Origin: an uncultured Lachnospiraceae bacterium
Lineage (GTDB): Bacteria > Bacillota > Clostridia > Lachnospirales > Lachnospiraceae
Reading direction: 5' to 3'
Length of the DNA stretch: 64,000 nt
NCBI GenBank assembly: GCA_902789175.1
Contig: CADANF010000002.1
Span: 62,001-126,000, forward strand
The translations under genes and the position numbers were made by a program. Shown in pieces: positions 52,434 through 62,088 of this stretch; positions within the stretch are counted from its first letter, which is position 1, and each line of letters starts with the position of its first letter. Under the pieces are notes generated by a model. The model was given only the letters and a program-made list of their open reading frames with translations, was not told the DNA's origin and searched no databases.

Positions 52434-54101
52434 TTGAATAAGAAGAATAATAAGACTGTAAAGATCATTCCTCTCGGAGGGCTGGAACAGATTGGAATGA
52501 ATATTACAGCGATTGAATATGAAGATTCAATCATAGTGGTGGATTGCGGCCTTTCATTCCCTGATGATGACATGCTTGGAATTGATCTTGTAATTCCTGA
52601 TGTTACTTATCTTGTAGAGAATAAAGATAAAGTAAAGGGGCTGGTGATAACCCACGGACATGAGGATCATATTGGATCAATCCCTTATGTAGAAAAGCAG
52701 ATCAATATGCCTATTTATGCTACAAAGCTTACCATGGGAATCATTGAGTCAAAGCTTGATGAGCATGGTCTCATGAATAATGTTAAGCGTAAAGTGGTAA
52801 GTTATGGACAGACTATAAACCTTGGCTGCTTCAGGATAGAATTTATAAGAACCAACCATTCTATTGCTGATTCAGCAGCACTTGCTATATTTACACCTGA
52901 AGGAATAATAGTTCACACAGGTGACTTTAAAGTGGATTATACTCCTGTGTTTGGAGGTATCATAGATCTCCAGAGATTTGGAGAACTTGGAAAGAAGGGT
53001 GTACTTGCTTTAATGGCGGATTCTACAAATGTAGAACGTCCTGGTTTTACTCCTTCCGAAATGATGGTTGGAAGAACTTTTAATGAGATATTTGATGACA
53101 ATGTGCATCACAGAATGATAATAGCAACATTTGCATCAAATGTTGACCGTGTTCAGATGATAATCAATACGGCTGCCAAATATAAGAGAAAAGTTATAGT
53201 AGATGGAAGAAGTATGATAAATATCATTCGTATTGCATCTGAACTTGGCTATATAAATATACCGGATAATACTCTTATAGAGATAGATGATGCTAAGAAT
53301 TATCCGGATGAACAGCTGGTATATATTACCACTGGTTCTCAGGGAGAGAATATGGCTGTTCTTTCAAGGATAGCATCAAATACACATAATAAGATTTCTG
53401 TTAAACCGGGAGATGTGGTGGTTCTTTCTTCTAATCCTATCCCTGGAAATGAGAAATCAGTTTATAATATAATCAATGATCTTGAAATGAAGGGTGCTCA
53501 TGTTATAAACCATAATACTCATGTTTCAGGACATGCATGTCAGGAAGAATTAAAACTTATTTATGCCTTAACAAAGCCTAAATATGCTATTCCTGTACAT
53601 GGTGAATATAGACATTTAAAACGTCATGCACTTCTTGCAAATGAGATGGGCATTCCAATGGAGAATGTAAAGATCATGAAGAGTGGAGATGTGCTTGAAG
53701 TAAGTAATGATACATTTGATATAACAGGACGTGTACCTGCACAGGGCGTTCTCGTTGATGGACTTGGAGTAGGGGATGTTGGAAATATAGTCCTTCGTGA
53801 CAGACAGCATCTTTCCGAAAACGGACTGATCGTAGTAGTAGTGACACTCGAAAAGTATTCTAACCAGATACTGGCTGGGCCGGATATTGTATCAAGAGGT
53901 TTTGTATATGTAAGAGAATCAGAGTCTCTTATAGATGATTGCAGAATGGTTGTCCAGGAAACTTTGGATGACTGCCTTTCAAGATATAATAACTGTGACT
54001 GGTCAAAGATAAAGGGGGCTATAAAGGATTCTCTTGGAGAATTCTTATGGAAGAGGACTAAGAGAAGTCCTATGATTCTTCCTATTATCTCTGAAGTTTA
54101 A
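52434..54101 (+). CDS. rnj: Ribonuclease J
   Basis: Metallo-beta-lactamase ribonuclease with 5'-3' exo- and endo- activity, central to mRNA decay in low-GC Gram-positives. Motif 2 THGHEDHIGSIPYV and other MBL residues are clear (IVVDCGLSFPDDDM, VSGHA). It is about 555 residues. TTG 52434 is chosen because GGAGGT (52424-52429) sits just before it; the TTG at 52422 overlaps that site. Confidence 0.93.
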   Translation: MNKKNNKTVKIIPLGGLEQIGMNITAIEYEDSIIVVDCGLSFPDDDMLGIDLVIPDVTYLVENKDKVKGLVITHGHEDHIGSIPYVEKQINMPIYATKLTMGIIESKLDEHGLMNNVKRKVVSYGQTINLGCFRIEFIRTNHSIADSAALAIFTPEGIIVHTGDFKVDYTPVFGGIIDLQRFGELGKKGVLALMADSTNVERPGFTPSEMMVGRTFNEIFDDNVHHRMIIATFASNVDRVQMIINTAAKYKRKVIVDGRSMINIIRIASELGYINIPDNTLIEIDDAKNYPDEQLVYITTGSQGENMAVLSRIASNTHNKISVKPGDVVVLSSNPIPGNEKSVYNIINDLEMKGAHVINHNTHVSGHACQEELKLIYALTKPKYAIPVHGEYRHLKRHALLANEMGIPMENVKIMKSGDVLEVSNDTFDITGRVPAQGVLVDGLGVGDVGNIVLRDRQHLSENGLIVVVVTLEKYSNQILAGPDIVSRGFVYVRESESLIDDCRMVVQETLDDCLSRYNNCDWSKIKGAIKDSLGEFLWKRTKRSPMILPIISEV

Positions 54102-54136
54102 ACTGTAAGTCATTTGCAGTGAAAAGAGGCCGTGTT

Positions 54137-54466
54137 ATGGATGATATACTAAATGTTTGTAGAAATTTAAATGAAGCTATAAAGGAGTCTAAACAGTATA
54201 GAGAATTTGTTTCTTCCAAGGCTGCGCTAAAGTCTTCGGGAGAACTCTATAACAGACTTCTTGAATTTAAAAGACAATATAATGATATAGAGACTTATTA
54301 TGATGGAAATCCCTATGATGAGATCTATAAACTGTGGGATGATAATGATGATCTCTTACATAATTCGCTTGTTAGTGATTATCTGAAGAAGGAAAATGAA
54401 TTATCGGAACTTGTTAAAAAAATGGTGGGTACTATCACAGACGGACTTACAAATATCATGGAGTAA
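54137..54466 (+). CDS. YlbF/YmcA-family protein
   Basis: About 109 all-helical residues (LNEAIKESKQYREFVSSKAA and RLLEFKRQYNDIE). The YlbF/YmcA family helps RNase Y complex function, biofilm and competence in Bacillus. ATG 54137 has AGAGG upstream. It follows rnj by 35 nt, which suits an RNA-decay link. The specific paralogue cannot be named. Confidence 0.8.
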   Translation: MDDILNVCRNLNEAIKESKQYREFVSSKAALKSSGELYNRLLEFKRQYNDIETYYDGNPYDEIYKLWDDNDDLLHNSLVSDYLKKENELSELVKKMVGTITDGLTNIME

Positions 54467-54470
54467 ATAA

Positions 54471-55013
54471 ATGGCTGCTAAGAAAAAGAACAATTCATAT
54501 AAGACAGAGCTAAGACTTAAAACATCACTATTTTATGCGATTCAGATTCTTGTGGATATAATTATCCTTCTTATTCTTGTTAAAGGATTCTCTATGGCTT
54601 ATGGGTTTTCCTATAGTGTTTTTAATGATTCTGCAAAGAATCCAGCTTCGACAGAATATAAAGTTATAACAATACTTGATGGCGATTCTACTTCAAAGAT
54701 TTCTGAGAAATTAGAGAAAGAAGGGATCATAGATAATAAGTATGTTATGATGGCAAAGATTAAAGTCGGTTCTTATGGAAGTAAGATTAAATCAGGTCAG
54801 TATGGCCTTTCTCCATCTATGACTTATAACGAGATAATAAAGATAATAACAAATGAGCAGGATGATGATGGTAAGAATAAGGATAAAGATAAAGTAAATA
54901 CTACAGGTAAGGAGGTTACTGCCACCTCCACGGATGCTGCTGAAAAAGAAACTGAAAGTGTATCTGAAGGAGAAAGTAATCCGGATGGATCAGGTGAGGA
55001 TGATAATGAATAA
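54471..55013 (+). CDS. Short MltG/YceG-like membrane protein without a catalytic domain
   Basis: 180 residues: a basic cytoplasmic start, one membrane helix (about 25-45), then a LysM-like domain with DGDSTSKISEKLEKEGIIDN and IKSGQYGLSPSMTYNEIIKI, as in the front part of MltG transglycosylases. It then ends in a Lys/Asp/Glu/Thr-rich tail, so the catalytic half (normally another ~200 residues) is missing. The frame is clean and the next gene overlaps by 8 bases, so it looks like a real short form, not a broken gene. Role unknown. Confidence 0.75.
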   Translation: MAAKKKNNSYKTELRLKTSLFYAIQILVDIIILLILVKGFSMAYGFSYSVFNDSAKNPASTEYKVITILDGDSTSKISEKLEKEGIIDNKYVMMAKIKVGSYGSKIKSGQYGLSPSMTYNEIIKIITNEQDDDGKNKDKDKVNTTGKEVTATSTDAAEKETESVSEGESNPDGSGEDDNE

Positions 55014-55689
55014 CGGTATAAATGATTATGCAAGGATACGTTCTTTCATCAATTCATTTAATAAGAATGATGAAAATGAAATCCTCGCAGATATTTACTT
55101 TAGTGCAAAAGACATGAAAGTGCCGGTTATTAGAGAAGATATGAAGGAGCTGATAAGGCTCCTTCTTCTGATTAATAAACCAAAGAAAATACTGGAAATA
55201 GGAACTGCTGTAGGATATTCAGCTTCCTTTATGGTGGATGTTCTAAAGAAAGATGTATCAATTGATACTTTGGAACTGGATAGGGAAAGGATTCTTATAG
55301 CTAAAGAAAATATCAAAAGATTAGGATTTGAAGATAATATAAATATCATTGAAGGGGATGCTGAGGAGTCCTTAAAAGAACTTTCTAAGAGTGATATTAA
55401 TATTTATGACATGATATTTATAGACGCAGCCAAAGGACAGTATATGATATATCTGGATGAGGCGCTTAAGATGTCTAAACCGGGAACAATTATCATAAGT
55501 GATAACATACTTGAAGACGGAAAGATAATTGAATCTCATTTTCTGGTTGAAAAAAGAGAGATTACAATTCATGACAGGATAAGACAGTATCTTTATAGAT
55601 TAAAGAATGATGAAAGACTTGCTACAGATATTCTTTCTGTGGGAGATGGGGCTGCGGTTTCTCTGGTTATAAAAAAATTTGATATATAG
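55006..55689 (+). CDS. trmR: tRNA 5-hydroxyuridine methyltransferase TrmR-like O-methyltransferase
   Basis: SAM-dependent methyltransferase of the YrrM/TrmR type, which converts 5-hydroxyuridine to 5-methoxyuridine at tRNA position 34. The SAM loop is ILEIGTAVGYSASFM, and the metal/catalytic region DMIFIDAAKGQYMIYLDEAL and IIISDNILEDG follow. From ATG 55006 it has 227 residues; GAGGAT lies upstream. The next gene is the U32-family partner, the same order as yrrM-yrrN in Bacillus, which supports the role. Confidence 0.85.
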   Translation: MNNGINDYARIRSFINSFNKNDENEILADIYFSAKDMKVPVIREDMKELIRLLLLINKPKKILEIGTAVGYSASFMVDVLKKDVSIDTLELDRERILIAKENIKRLGFEDNINIIEGDAEESLKELSKSDINIYDMIFIDAAKGQYMIYLDEALKMSKPGTIIISDNILEDGKIIESHFLVEKREITIHDRIRQYLYRLKNDERLATDILSVGDGAAVSLVIKKFDI

Positions 55690-55736
55690 TTTCGTGCGAT
55701 AAACTAAGTGTGATATATAATACGAGGATTAAATAT

Positions 55737-56996
55737 ATGGATAATAAGAAAAAAATTGAACTTCTCTGCCCGGCGGGCGGTCTTGAAACTCTTAAGTGTG
55801 CTGTGGATTATGGGGCGGATGCGGTTTATATCGGAGGACAGCATTTCAGTCTTCGTGCGAAAGCGGATAATTTCAGTAAAGAGGATATGATAGAGGCTGT
55901 AAAATATGCTCATAGTCACAATGTTAAAGTATATGTAACTGTCAATATATTTGCTCATAACAGAGATATAGAAGGACTTAGATCTTATTTTGAAAGTATA
56001 AGAGATGTAGGAATTGATGCTCTTCTTATTTCTGATCCGGGTGTATTTACTCTTTGCAGGGAAGTTCTTCCGGAAATGGAGATACATATTTCAACTCAGG
56101 CAAATAATACCAATTATATGACTTATAATTTCTGGCATAAGATGGGAGCTACAAGAGTTGTTGCGGCTCGTGAACTTTCGTTATCTGAATTAAAGGATAT
56201 AAGAAAAAATACAGATCCTGATCTTGAAATAGAAGCGTTTATTCATGGGGCAATGTGTATTTCTTATTCCGGGCGTTGCCTGCTTTCTAATTATTTTACC
56301 GGGAGAGATGCAAATCAGGGAGCTTGTACACATCCCTGCAGATGGAAATATGCTGTTATGGAAGAAACAAGACCCGGGGAATATATGCCTGTAGAAGAAG
56401 ATGAAAGAGGGACATATATATTTAACTCAAAAGATCTTTGCATGATAGAACATATTCCGGAACTTGTTGATGCAGGAGTCTATTCTTTTAAAATTGAAGG
56501 AAGGATGAAGACAAATCTTTATGTGGCTGTTGCGGCCAGAACATATAGAGAAGCTATAGATGATTATCTTAATGATCCTGAACTTTATAAAAGTAAGATA
56601 GAACATTATAAAAAAGAGATATCTGACTGTACCATGAGAAATTTTTCTACAGGATTTTATTTTGGAAAACCTGGGTCTGATGGCCAGATCTATGATAGCA
56701 ATACTTATTTTCAAAATGCTATTTATCTTGGGCTTGTAGAAGATGTTTTGTCTCAGGATGAAAAGAATGCAGTTGTTATGATACATCAGAAGAATAAATT
56801 CCTTGTGGGGGACGAAATAGAAGTTATGCTTTTTGATGGACGTAATTTGAAGTGTAAAGTATCTGGGATTACCGATGAGGATGGAAACTCTATGGAGGCG
56901 GCGCCTCATCCAAAACAAAAGATTTTTATCAGTTTGGAAAAGTGTGGACAGGGTGACATAACTCGAGGTATGATTCTGCGCAATAGAAAGGATTGA
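55737..56996 (+). CDS. trhP: U32-family protein TrhP-like (tRNA 5-hydroxyuridine synthesis)
   Basis: About 419 residues. The start LLCPAGGLETLKCAVDYGAD and the U32 signature EAFIHGAMCISYSGRCLLSN are clear, with CTHPCRW after. U32 proteins TrhP (YrrN/YrrO) hydroxylate tRNA uridine before TrmR methylates it. ATG 55737 has GAGG at 55724-55727; an earlier in-frame ATG at 55710 adds an unsupported leader. Only one U32 gene is seen here. Confidence 0.85.
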   Translation: MDNKKKIELLCPAGGLETLKCAVDYGADAVYIGGQHFSLRAKADNFSKEDMIEAVKYAHSHNVKVYVTVNIFAHNRDIEGLRSYFESIRDVGIDALLISDPGVFTLCREVLPEMEIHISTQANNTNYMTYNFWHKMGATRVVAARELSLSELKDIRKNTDPDLEIEAFIHGAMCISYSGRCLLSNYFTGRDANQGACTHPCRWKYAVMEETRPGEYMPVEEDERGTYIFNSKDLCMIEHIPELVDAGVYSFKIEGRMKTNLYVAVAARTYREAIDDYLNDPELYKSKIEHYKKEISDCTMRNFSTGFYFGKPGSDGQIYDSNTYFQNAIYLGLVEDVLSQDEKNAVVMIHQKNKFLVGDEIEVMLFDGRNLKCKVSGITDEDGNSMEAAPHPKQKIFISLEKCGQGDITRGMILRNRKD

Positions 56997-57184
56997 CAAA
57001 AGTGAGGTTAAACGGTTGCGCTTGTGCAGTATGCACAGAATAATTGTGAAAAATAGGTAAAAAACCACATATAACAGGGGTTGTTAATGTAAAAATGACG
57101 AAAAGAGTTTGCGATGCTTTTCATCTTTATGTTAATGTGTTAATATTTTTATATCTGTTAATATCGGATAGGAGAGGGTGTAAT

Positions 57185-58906
57185 ATGCGAATAAGTGGAG
57201 CTAGAAAACAGATCCGAATCGGGGATCTGCTTGTAGAGGCGGGTGCTATAACTGAGGATCAGCTTCAACAGGCACTTGTAGTGCAAAAGGAAACTGGTGG
57301 AAGACTTGGTAATGTTATAATGGATTTGGGGTTCATAAGTCGTGAACTTCTTATCACGGTTCTTACTACCCAGATGGGTATCGATTATGTCGAATTAAAA
57401 ACGGTCAAAATAGATGATTCGGTTATTGATCTTATACCGGAACCTTTGGTACGTAAACATAAGGCTATGCCGATAGCTTTTGATGATCATAACGCTAATA
57501 TTCTTAAAGTGGCCATGGCAGATCCTATGGATCTTTCCGCAATAGATGATTTAAGTATTGCGTCGGGATATCAGGTTGATCCTCTTATTGCTTTTGAAGA
57601 GGATATCAATGACGCTATAGGAAAATACTACGGCAGTGCGTCTGCTATGGAAGCGGCTGAGAAGTTTAAGCTTGAGCAGCAGGCTAATCAGGTGTTGGAT
57701 GAAGAAGAGGCTGCAGCAAATGCTGATATCGACAATTCTCCTATTGTACAGCTTGTAAATCAGATAATTGAAGGCGGTGTAAGACAGAGGGCTTCTGATA
57801 TTCATATCGAGCCTATGGAAACTTATGTCCGTGTAAGATATAGAATAGACGGTGCTTTAAAACAGGTAATGAGCTATGATCAGTCTCTTTCATCAGCTAT
57901 CAGTGCCCGTATTAAGATTGTAGGTGGCATGGATATAGCGGAAAAGAGAAAACCTCAGGATGGTCGTATCACCATTATGGTAGACAGAAGAGAGTTCGAT
58001 GTCCGTGTATCTATTCTTCCTACAGTATATGGTGAAAAGACGGTTATGAGACTTACTTCCAAGGATGGACTTACAAAACCTAAGTCTGGTCTTGGATTCT
58101 CGCCTGAAGAAATTAAAACGTTTGATGGTATACTTAGTAATCCTCATGGCATCATCCTTGTTACAGGACCTACAGGATCAGGTAAATCTACAACACTATA
58201 TACTTCACTTTCAGAACTTAATACAGAAGATGTTAATATCATAACAGTTGAAGACCCTGTAGAAGCAAATATTGATGGCATAAATCAGGTACAGGTTAAT
58301 GCAAAAGCAGGACTTACCTTTGCGGCTGCGCTTAGATCTATCCTTCGTCAGGATCCGGATATCATAATGATAGGAGAAATCCGTGACGGCGAGACAGCGA
58401 CTATTGCGGTACAGGCCGCTATCACCGGTCACCTTGTTGTATCAACACTTCATACTAACTCTGCTGCTTCAACAGTTACCCGTGTAATTGATATGGGTAT
58501 TGAACCTTATATCATTGGAGATGCTCTTGTAGGTGTTATCGCGCAGCGACTTGTTAGACGTCTCTGCCAGGCTTGTAAACAGCCTCGACTTGCAACAGAA
58601 GCAGAAAAGAAGGCTCTTAGAGTGGAGGACCTTTCAGAAGATGTAGTAATCTATGAGCCGAAAGGGTGTCCGCTTTGTAATGATACGGGTTATTCAGGAC
58701 GTATCGGTGTGTATGAAATGATGGCAGTTTCCCCTTCTCTTCAGGTGGTTATAGCTAAAGGGGCTACAGCCGATGTGATTGAAAAACAGGCACTTGCGGA
58801 AGGTATGTCAACACTCCGTATGTCTGCAGGAAGACATGTTCTTAATGGAATTACTTCTATTGAAGAAATGAAGAAGATCACCTACACAGCTGGTGATGAC
58901 TATTAA
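57185..58906 (+). CDS. pilB: Type IV pilus extension ATPase PilB
   Basis: Hexameric ATPase that powers pilus assembly, 573 residues. An N-terminal MshEN-like domain (IGDLLVEAGAITEDQLQQAL, then GRLGNVIMDLGFISRELL) may bind cyclic di-GMP. Then come the N2 domain with RASDIHIEP, Walker A GPTGSGKSTTLY, Walker B region QDPDIIMIGEIRD, and a zinc site CQAC/CPLC. ATG 57185 has GGAGAGGG upstream. It opens the pilus locus. Confidence 0.95.
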   Translation: MRISGARKQIRIGDLLVEAGAITEDQLQQALVVQKETGGRLGNVIMDLGFISRELLITVLTTQMGIDYVELKTVKIDDSVIDLIPEPLVRKHKAMPIAFDDHNANILKVAMADPMDLSAIDDLSIASGYQVDPLIAFEEDINDAIGKYYGSASAMEAAEKFKLEQQANQVLDEEEAAANADIDNSPIVQLVNQIIEGGVRQRASDIHIEPMETYVRVRYRIDGALKQVMSYDQSLSSAISARIKIVGGMDIAEKRKPQDGRITIMVDRREFDVRVSILPTVYGEKTVMRLTSKDGLTKPKSGLGFSPEEIKTFDGILSNPHGIILVTGPTGSGKSTTLYTSLSELNTEDVNIITVEDPVEANIDGINQVQVNAKAGLTFAAALRSILRQDPDIIMIGEIRDGETATIAVQAAITGHLVVSTLHTNSAASTVTRVIDMGIEPYIIGDALVGVIAQRLVRRLCQACKQPRLATEAEKKALRVEDLSEDVVIYEPKGCPLCNDTGYSGRIGVYEMMAVSPSLQVVIAKGATADVIEKQALAEGMSTLRMSAGRHVLNGITSIEEMKKITYTAGDDY

Positions 58907-58990
58907 AATGTATAATTTGAATTTAAGCTTTACGATCAGCTTTTAATTCTTTTATAAAGACAATAACAATAAATATCAGGAGGATGATAT

Positions 58991-60046
58991 ATGATCGATA
59001 TGGACGAACTGCTTAGTTTGGCAGTTGACCAGAACGCATCTGATATACATCTTGCAGTAGGTATCCCACCTAAGTTCCGTATTGCTGGTAAGCTTGTGGA
59101 TGTAAATGTTCCACCTCTTACAGCTACAGATGCTGCAGAAAGTATCGGAATGACAATGAATGAGAGACAGAAGGCTATTCTTAAAGACAGAGGTGAATGT
59201 GACTTTGCATATTCTGTCGGAGAAAAAGGAAGATTCCGTGTAAATGTTTTCATGGATAAAGGTAATATGGCTGCTGCTTATAGAAAGATCGACACCATAA
59301 TACCTAGACCAGAGACTTTAGGTCTTCCACCTGCAGTTGTGGAACTTTATAGAAAGAAGAGAGGACTTGTTCTTGTAACAGGACCTACCGGTTCCGGTAA
59401 ATCAACAACCCTTGCTTCTATCATTAATAAATGTAATGAGAATCTTAGTTCTCACATTATTACGCTTGAAGATCCTATAGAATATATACATCATCATAAG
59501 AAGTCTATCGTTAACCAGAGAGAACTTGGTATGGATACTCTTTCTTTTGAAAATGCACTTCGTGCAGCGCTACGTGAAGATCCGGATGTTATTCTCGTAG
59601 GTGAAATGAGAGATCCTGAAACGATAAGTATTGCTATTACAGCGGCTGAAACAGGACATCTTGTATTTTCAACACTTCATACAATTGGTGCGGCAAGTAC
59701 TGTGGACCGTATCATTGACGTATTCCCTCCTCACCAGCAGCAACAGGTAAGAATCCAGCTGGCTCAGGTTATAGAGGGTGTTATCTCACAGCAGCTTATA
59801 CCAACTGTATCAGGTAAGGGCAGATGTGCTGCATTTGAAGTAATGCTGGCTACTCCAGCCATCAGAGCTCAGATAAGAGAAGCAAAGACTCATCAGATTG
59901 AATCAACTATACAGACATCTAAACAGATGGGAATGATCACAATGGACGATTCACTAGTGGATCTTTACAGAAACGGAATGATAACTAAGGAAAGTGCATT
60001 GTCATATGCAGTTGACATGCAGTTGATGAAGAAAAATCTTTACTAA
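58991..60046 (+). CDS. pilT: Type IV pilus retraction ATPase PilT
   Basis: 351 residues. NASDIHLAVGIPPKFRI, Walker A GPTGSGKSTTLAS and EDPDVILVGEMRDPETI match the family, and the PilT-specific C-terminal TPAIRAQIREAKTHQI is present, so this is PilT and not a second PilB. AGGAGGATG precedes the ATG. It predicts retractile pili and twitching-type movement or DNA uptake. Confidence 0.95.
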   Translation: MIDMDELLSLAVDQNASDIHLAVGIPPKFRIAGKLVDVNVPPLTATDAAESIGMTMNERQKAILKDRGECDFAYSVGEKGRFRVNVFMDKGNMAAAYRKIDTIIPRPETLGLPPAVVELYRKKRGLVLVTGPTGSGKSTTLASIINKCNENLSSHIITLEDPIEYIHHHKKSIVNQRELGMDTLSFENALRAALREDPDVILVGEMRDPETISIAITAAETGHLVFSTLHTIGAASTVDRIIDVFPPHQQQQVRIQLAQVIEGVISQQLIPTVSGKGRCAAFEVMLATPAIRAQIREAKTHQIESTIQTSKQMGMITMDDSLVDLYRNGMITKESALSYAVDMQLMKKNLY

Positions 60047-60073
60047 AACTTAAACTTAACCAAATATTTTCCG

Positions 60074-60085
60074 TTTGTTAACAAA
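60074..60085. promoter_or_regulatory. 12-bp palindrome upstream of the pilC promoter
   Basis: TTTGTTAACAAA lies 36 bp upstream of the -35 element; possible regulator site, unproven. Confidence 0.3.
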
Positions 60086-60120
60086 TTGTTCATATAAAAT
60101 GTGGAATATTAACAAAAACG

Positions 60121-60149
60121 TTGCATTCACTTTTATCAGGTTGTATAAT
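60121..60149 (+). promoter_or_regulatory. Promoter for pilC
   Basis: TTGCAT (60121-60126), 17-bp spacer, TATAAT (60144-60149), 44 nt before pilC. It gives the pilC-pilin part its own start within the locus. Confidence 0.8.
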
Positions 60150-60192
60150 GAAGAAAAAGTGATAGAACGACTAATGGGTTGGAGGATTAAAG

Positions 60193-61401
60193 ATGGCAAA
60201 ATATTCTTTTAATGTCGTTGACCGTACAGGTAAATCGATGAAGAAGATTGTTGATGCAAACACAGAAGATGCCGCCAAGTCAAAACTTAGATCTGAAGGG
60301 TATTCAGTTGTTGGTGCCGGTAAGGAACAAAGTAGTGGCGGAGTATCGTTATTTAAAAAGAAAGTTAAGGAACAGGATCTGGCGGTTTTTTGTAAGCAGT
60401 TCGCAGCAGTCCTAAGAGCTGGTGTTACAGTAATATCTGCTCTTGAGATGATGGGTGATCAGATGGATAATAAAACCCTTCAGGAAGCCATAAGAGATGC
60501 ACAGGTTCATGTTCAGAAGGGTGGAAGTCTTTCAGATGCATTGAAACTTCATCCGAATGTATTCCCAGCAATTCTCTATAACATGGTTGCTGCCGGTGAA
60601 TCATCTGGTAAGCTGGAAATCTGTTTTGAAAGATGTGCTACACAGTTTGAAAAGAGTTCAAAGCTTAATGGTAAGATCAAGGGTGCTATGACCTATCCTA
60701 TCGTAGTACTTGTAGTTATAGCTATTGTAGTTGTAATAATGCTTATAGCCGTTATTCCTACATTTGAATCAATGTTTGCAGAAATGGGAACACAGCTTCC
60801 TCTTGCTACAAGAATGCTGGTTTCCTTCTCTAATATGCTGATTCACAGAGGTTGGCTGGTGGCACTTATTGTGATTGGCATTGTGGTTGCAATTAAGTCG
60901 TTTAACAAGACTCCTACAGGACAGGAATTTACAGGAAGTCTTGCACTTAAACTTCCGATTTTTGGAACACTTAATCTTAAATCTGCAGCAGCAACGTTCT
61001 CAAGAACTTTTGCAACGCTTCTTGCATCAGGCATTCCGCTTATAGATGCGGTTGAACAGACAGCAAAGGTTATTAAGAATAAGGTCATCCGTGATAAGAT
61101 TATGGATTGTAAGACACAGGTTGCAAAGGGTGTTCCTCTTTCAAAACCTATTAAAGATCAGGACATCTTTCCACCGATGGTTAGCCAGATGATGCACATT
61201 GGTGAAGAAACAGGTAATATCGAAGACATGATGTCTAAGGTTGCAGACTTCTATGAAGAAGAAGTTGATAGAATGGCTGATAACCTGACAACACTGATGG
61301 AACCACTTATCATGGTTGTTATGGCTGGTATCGTAGGTGTGATTGTAATGGCTATTTATGGCCCAATCATGAGTATGTACTCAGCTGTAGACAGTCAGTA
61401 A
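60193..61401 (+). CDS. pilC: Type IV pilus inner-membrane platform protein PilC (GspF family)
   Basis: 402 residues. Two GspF repeats: the first with FCKQFAAVLRAGVTVISALE and VAAGESSGKLEICFERCA, the second with FSRTFATLLASGIPLIDAVE and MMHIGEETGNIEDMM; each is followed by hydrophobic membrane helices. It anchors the pilus motor. GGAGG precedes the ATG. Confidence 0.95.
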   Translation: MAKYSFNVVDRTGKSMKKIVDANTEDAAKSKLRSEGYSVVGAGKEQSSGGVSLFKKKVKEQDLAVFCKQFAAVLRAGVTVISALEMMGDQMDNKTLQEAIRDAQVHVQKGGSLSDALKLHPNVFPAILYNMVAAGESSGKLEICFERCATQFEKSSKLNGKIKGAMTYPIVVLVVIAIVVVIMLIAVIPTFESMFAEMGTQLPLATRMLVSFSNMLIHRGWLVALIVIGIVVAIKSFNKTPTGQEFTGSLALKLPIFGTLNLKSAAATFSRTFATLLASGIPLIDAVEQTAKVIKNKVIRDKIMDCKTQVAKGVPLSKPIKDQDIFPPMVSQMMHIGEETGNIEDMMSKVADFYEEEVDRMADNLTTLMEPLIMVVMAGIVGVIVMAIYGPIMSMYSAVDSQ

Positions 61402-61423
61402 AATTCGTATAAATTTTGGTAGT

Positions 61424-61437
61424 AAGCCTAAAGGCTT
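61424..61437 (+). other. Small hairpin in the pilC-pilin spacer
   Basis: AAGCCT/AGGCTT with a 2-nt loop as written (a 4-nt loop if the innermost pair opens). The rest of the 146-nt leader shows AT-rich arms (ATATAT..) but no known riboswitch class. Confidence 0.35.
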
Positions 61438-61547
61438 CTATATATAATCCTTAGGAATATATTCATTCGGGCGAGCGATATGATATATATTATAAATAAG
61501 GGATGAAAAAACAATAAACAAATATTTTAAAGGAGAGAAAAATATTT

Positions 61548-62036
61548 ATGAAGAAGACAAACAAAGGTTTCTCACTCGTAGAACTTATTATCGTTATTGC
61601 TATTATGGCAATCCTTGCTGCAGCACTTGCTCCAGCTCTTATCCGTTACATTGACAAGTCAAGAAGATCATCTGACCTTTCTAACGCTGGCATCCTTCAG
61701 TCAGCTGCTCAGTCAGCTGCTGCTGATGAAACAGCTTATACAGAAATTTCTGGTGCTATCTCAAAGACAGCTAATACAACAATTCTTACAGCTAATGCTG
61801 ATGGTAAGACAAATTGGGCAATTGCTACAGGACTTACAGGATTACAGAATAATGGCAATACATTCTTAGACGAGTTCACATCAACAGCTGGTAAGGCTGC
61901 ACCTGCTTTAAAGCTTAGAAAGGGTGCTCCTGCAACTCCAGTATGGAACGTTGCTATTACACCAGAAGGTGGTTTCGTAGTTATGATCAATACTACAGAG
62001 CTTGTTCCATCAGCAAAGGATATTTGGGCTAAATAA
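61548..62036 (+). CDS. Type IV major pilin
   Basis: 162-residue prepilin. The leader MKKTNKG is cut before FSLVELIIVIAIMAILAAAL, with Glu at mature position 5, the class III signal of type IVa-like pilins. The rest is rich in Ala and Thr and has no cysteine pair. AAGGAGA precedes the ATG. The codon use is strongly biased, as in highly expressed genes, and a terminator follows, so it is probably expressed above the rest of the locus. Confidence 0.93.
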   Translation: MKKTNKGFSLVELIIVIAIMAILAAALAPALIRYIDKSRRSSDLSNAGILQSAAQSAAADETAYTEISGAISKTANTTILTANADGKTNWAIATGLTGLQNNGNTFLDEFTSTAGKAAPALKLRKGAPATPVWNVAITPEGGFVVMINTTELVPSAKDIWAK

Positions 62037-62053
62037 TTAAAAGAAATCTTTTT

Positions 62054-62088
62054 GATGGGTATCCGACTCGCAGCGGGTATCCATCTTT
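62054..62088 (+). terminator. Terminator-like hairpin after the pilin gene
   Basis: GATGGGTATCC (62054-62064) pairs with GGGTATCCATC (62075-62085) over 11 bp including two G-T pairs, then TTTAAG. Partial termination here would give pilin more transcript than the genes downstream. Confidence 0.7.

Noticed and set aside
57023..57037. Palindrome TGTGCA-GTA-TGCACA upstream of pilB, considered as a regulator site or riboswitch part
   Set aside because: Single copy, far (about 150 nt) from the start codon and no clear promoter nearby; no known riboswitch fold could be seen in 57000-57184.
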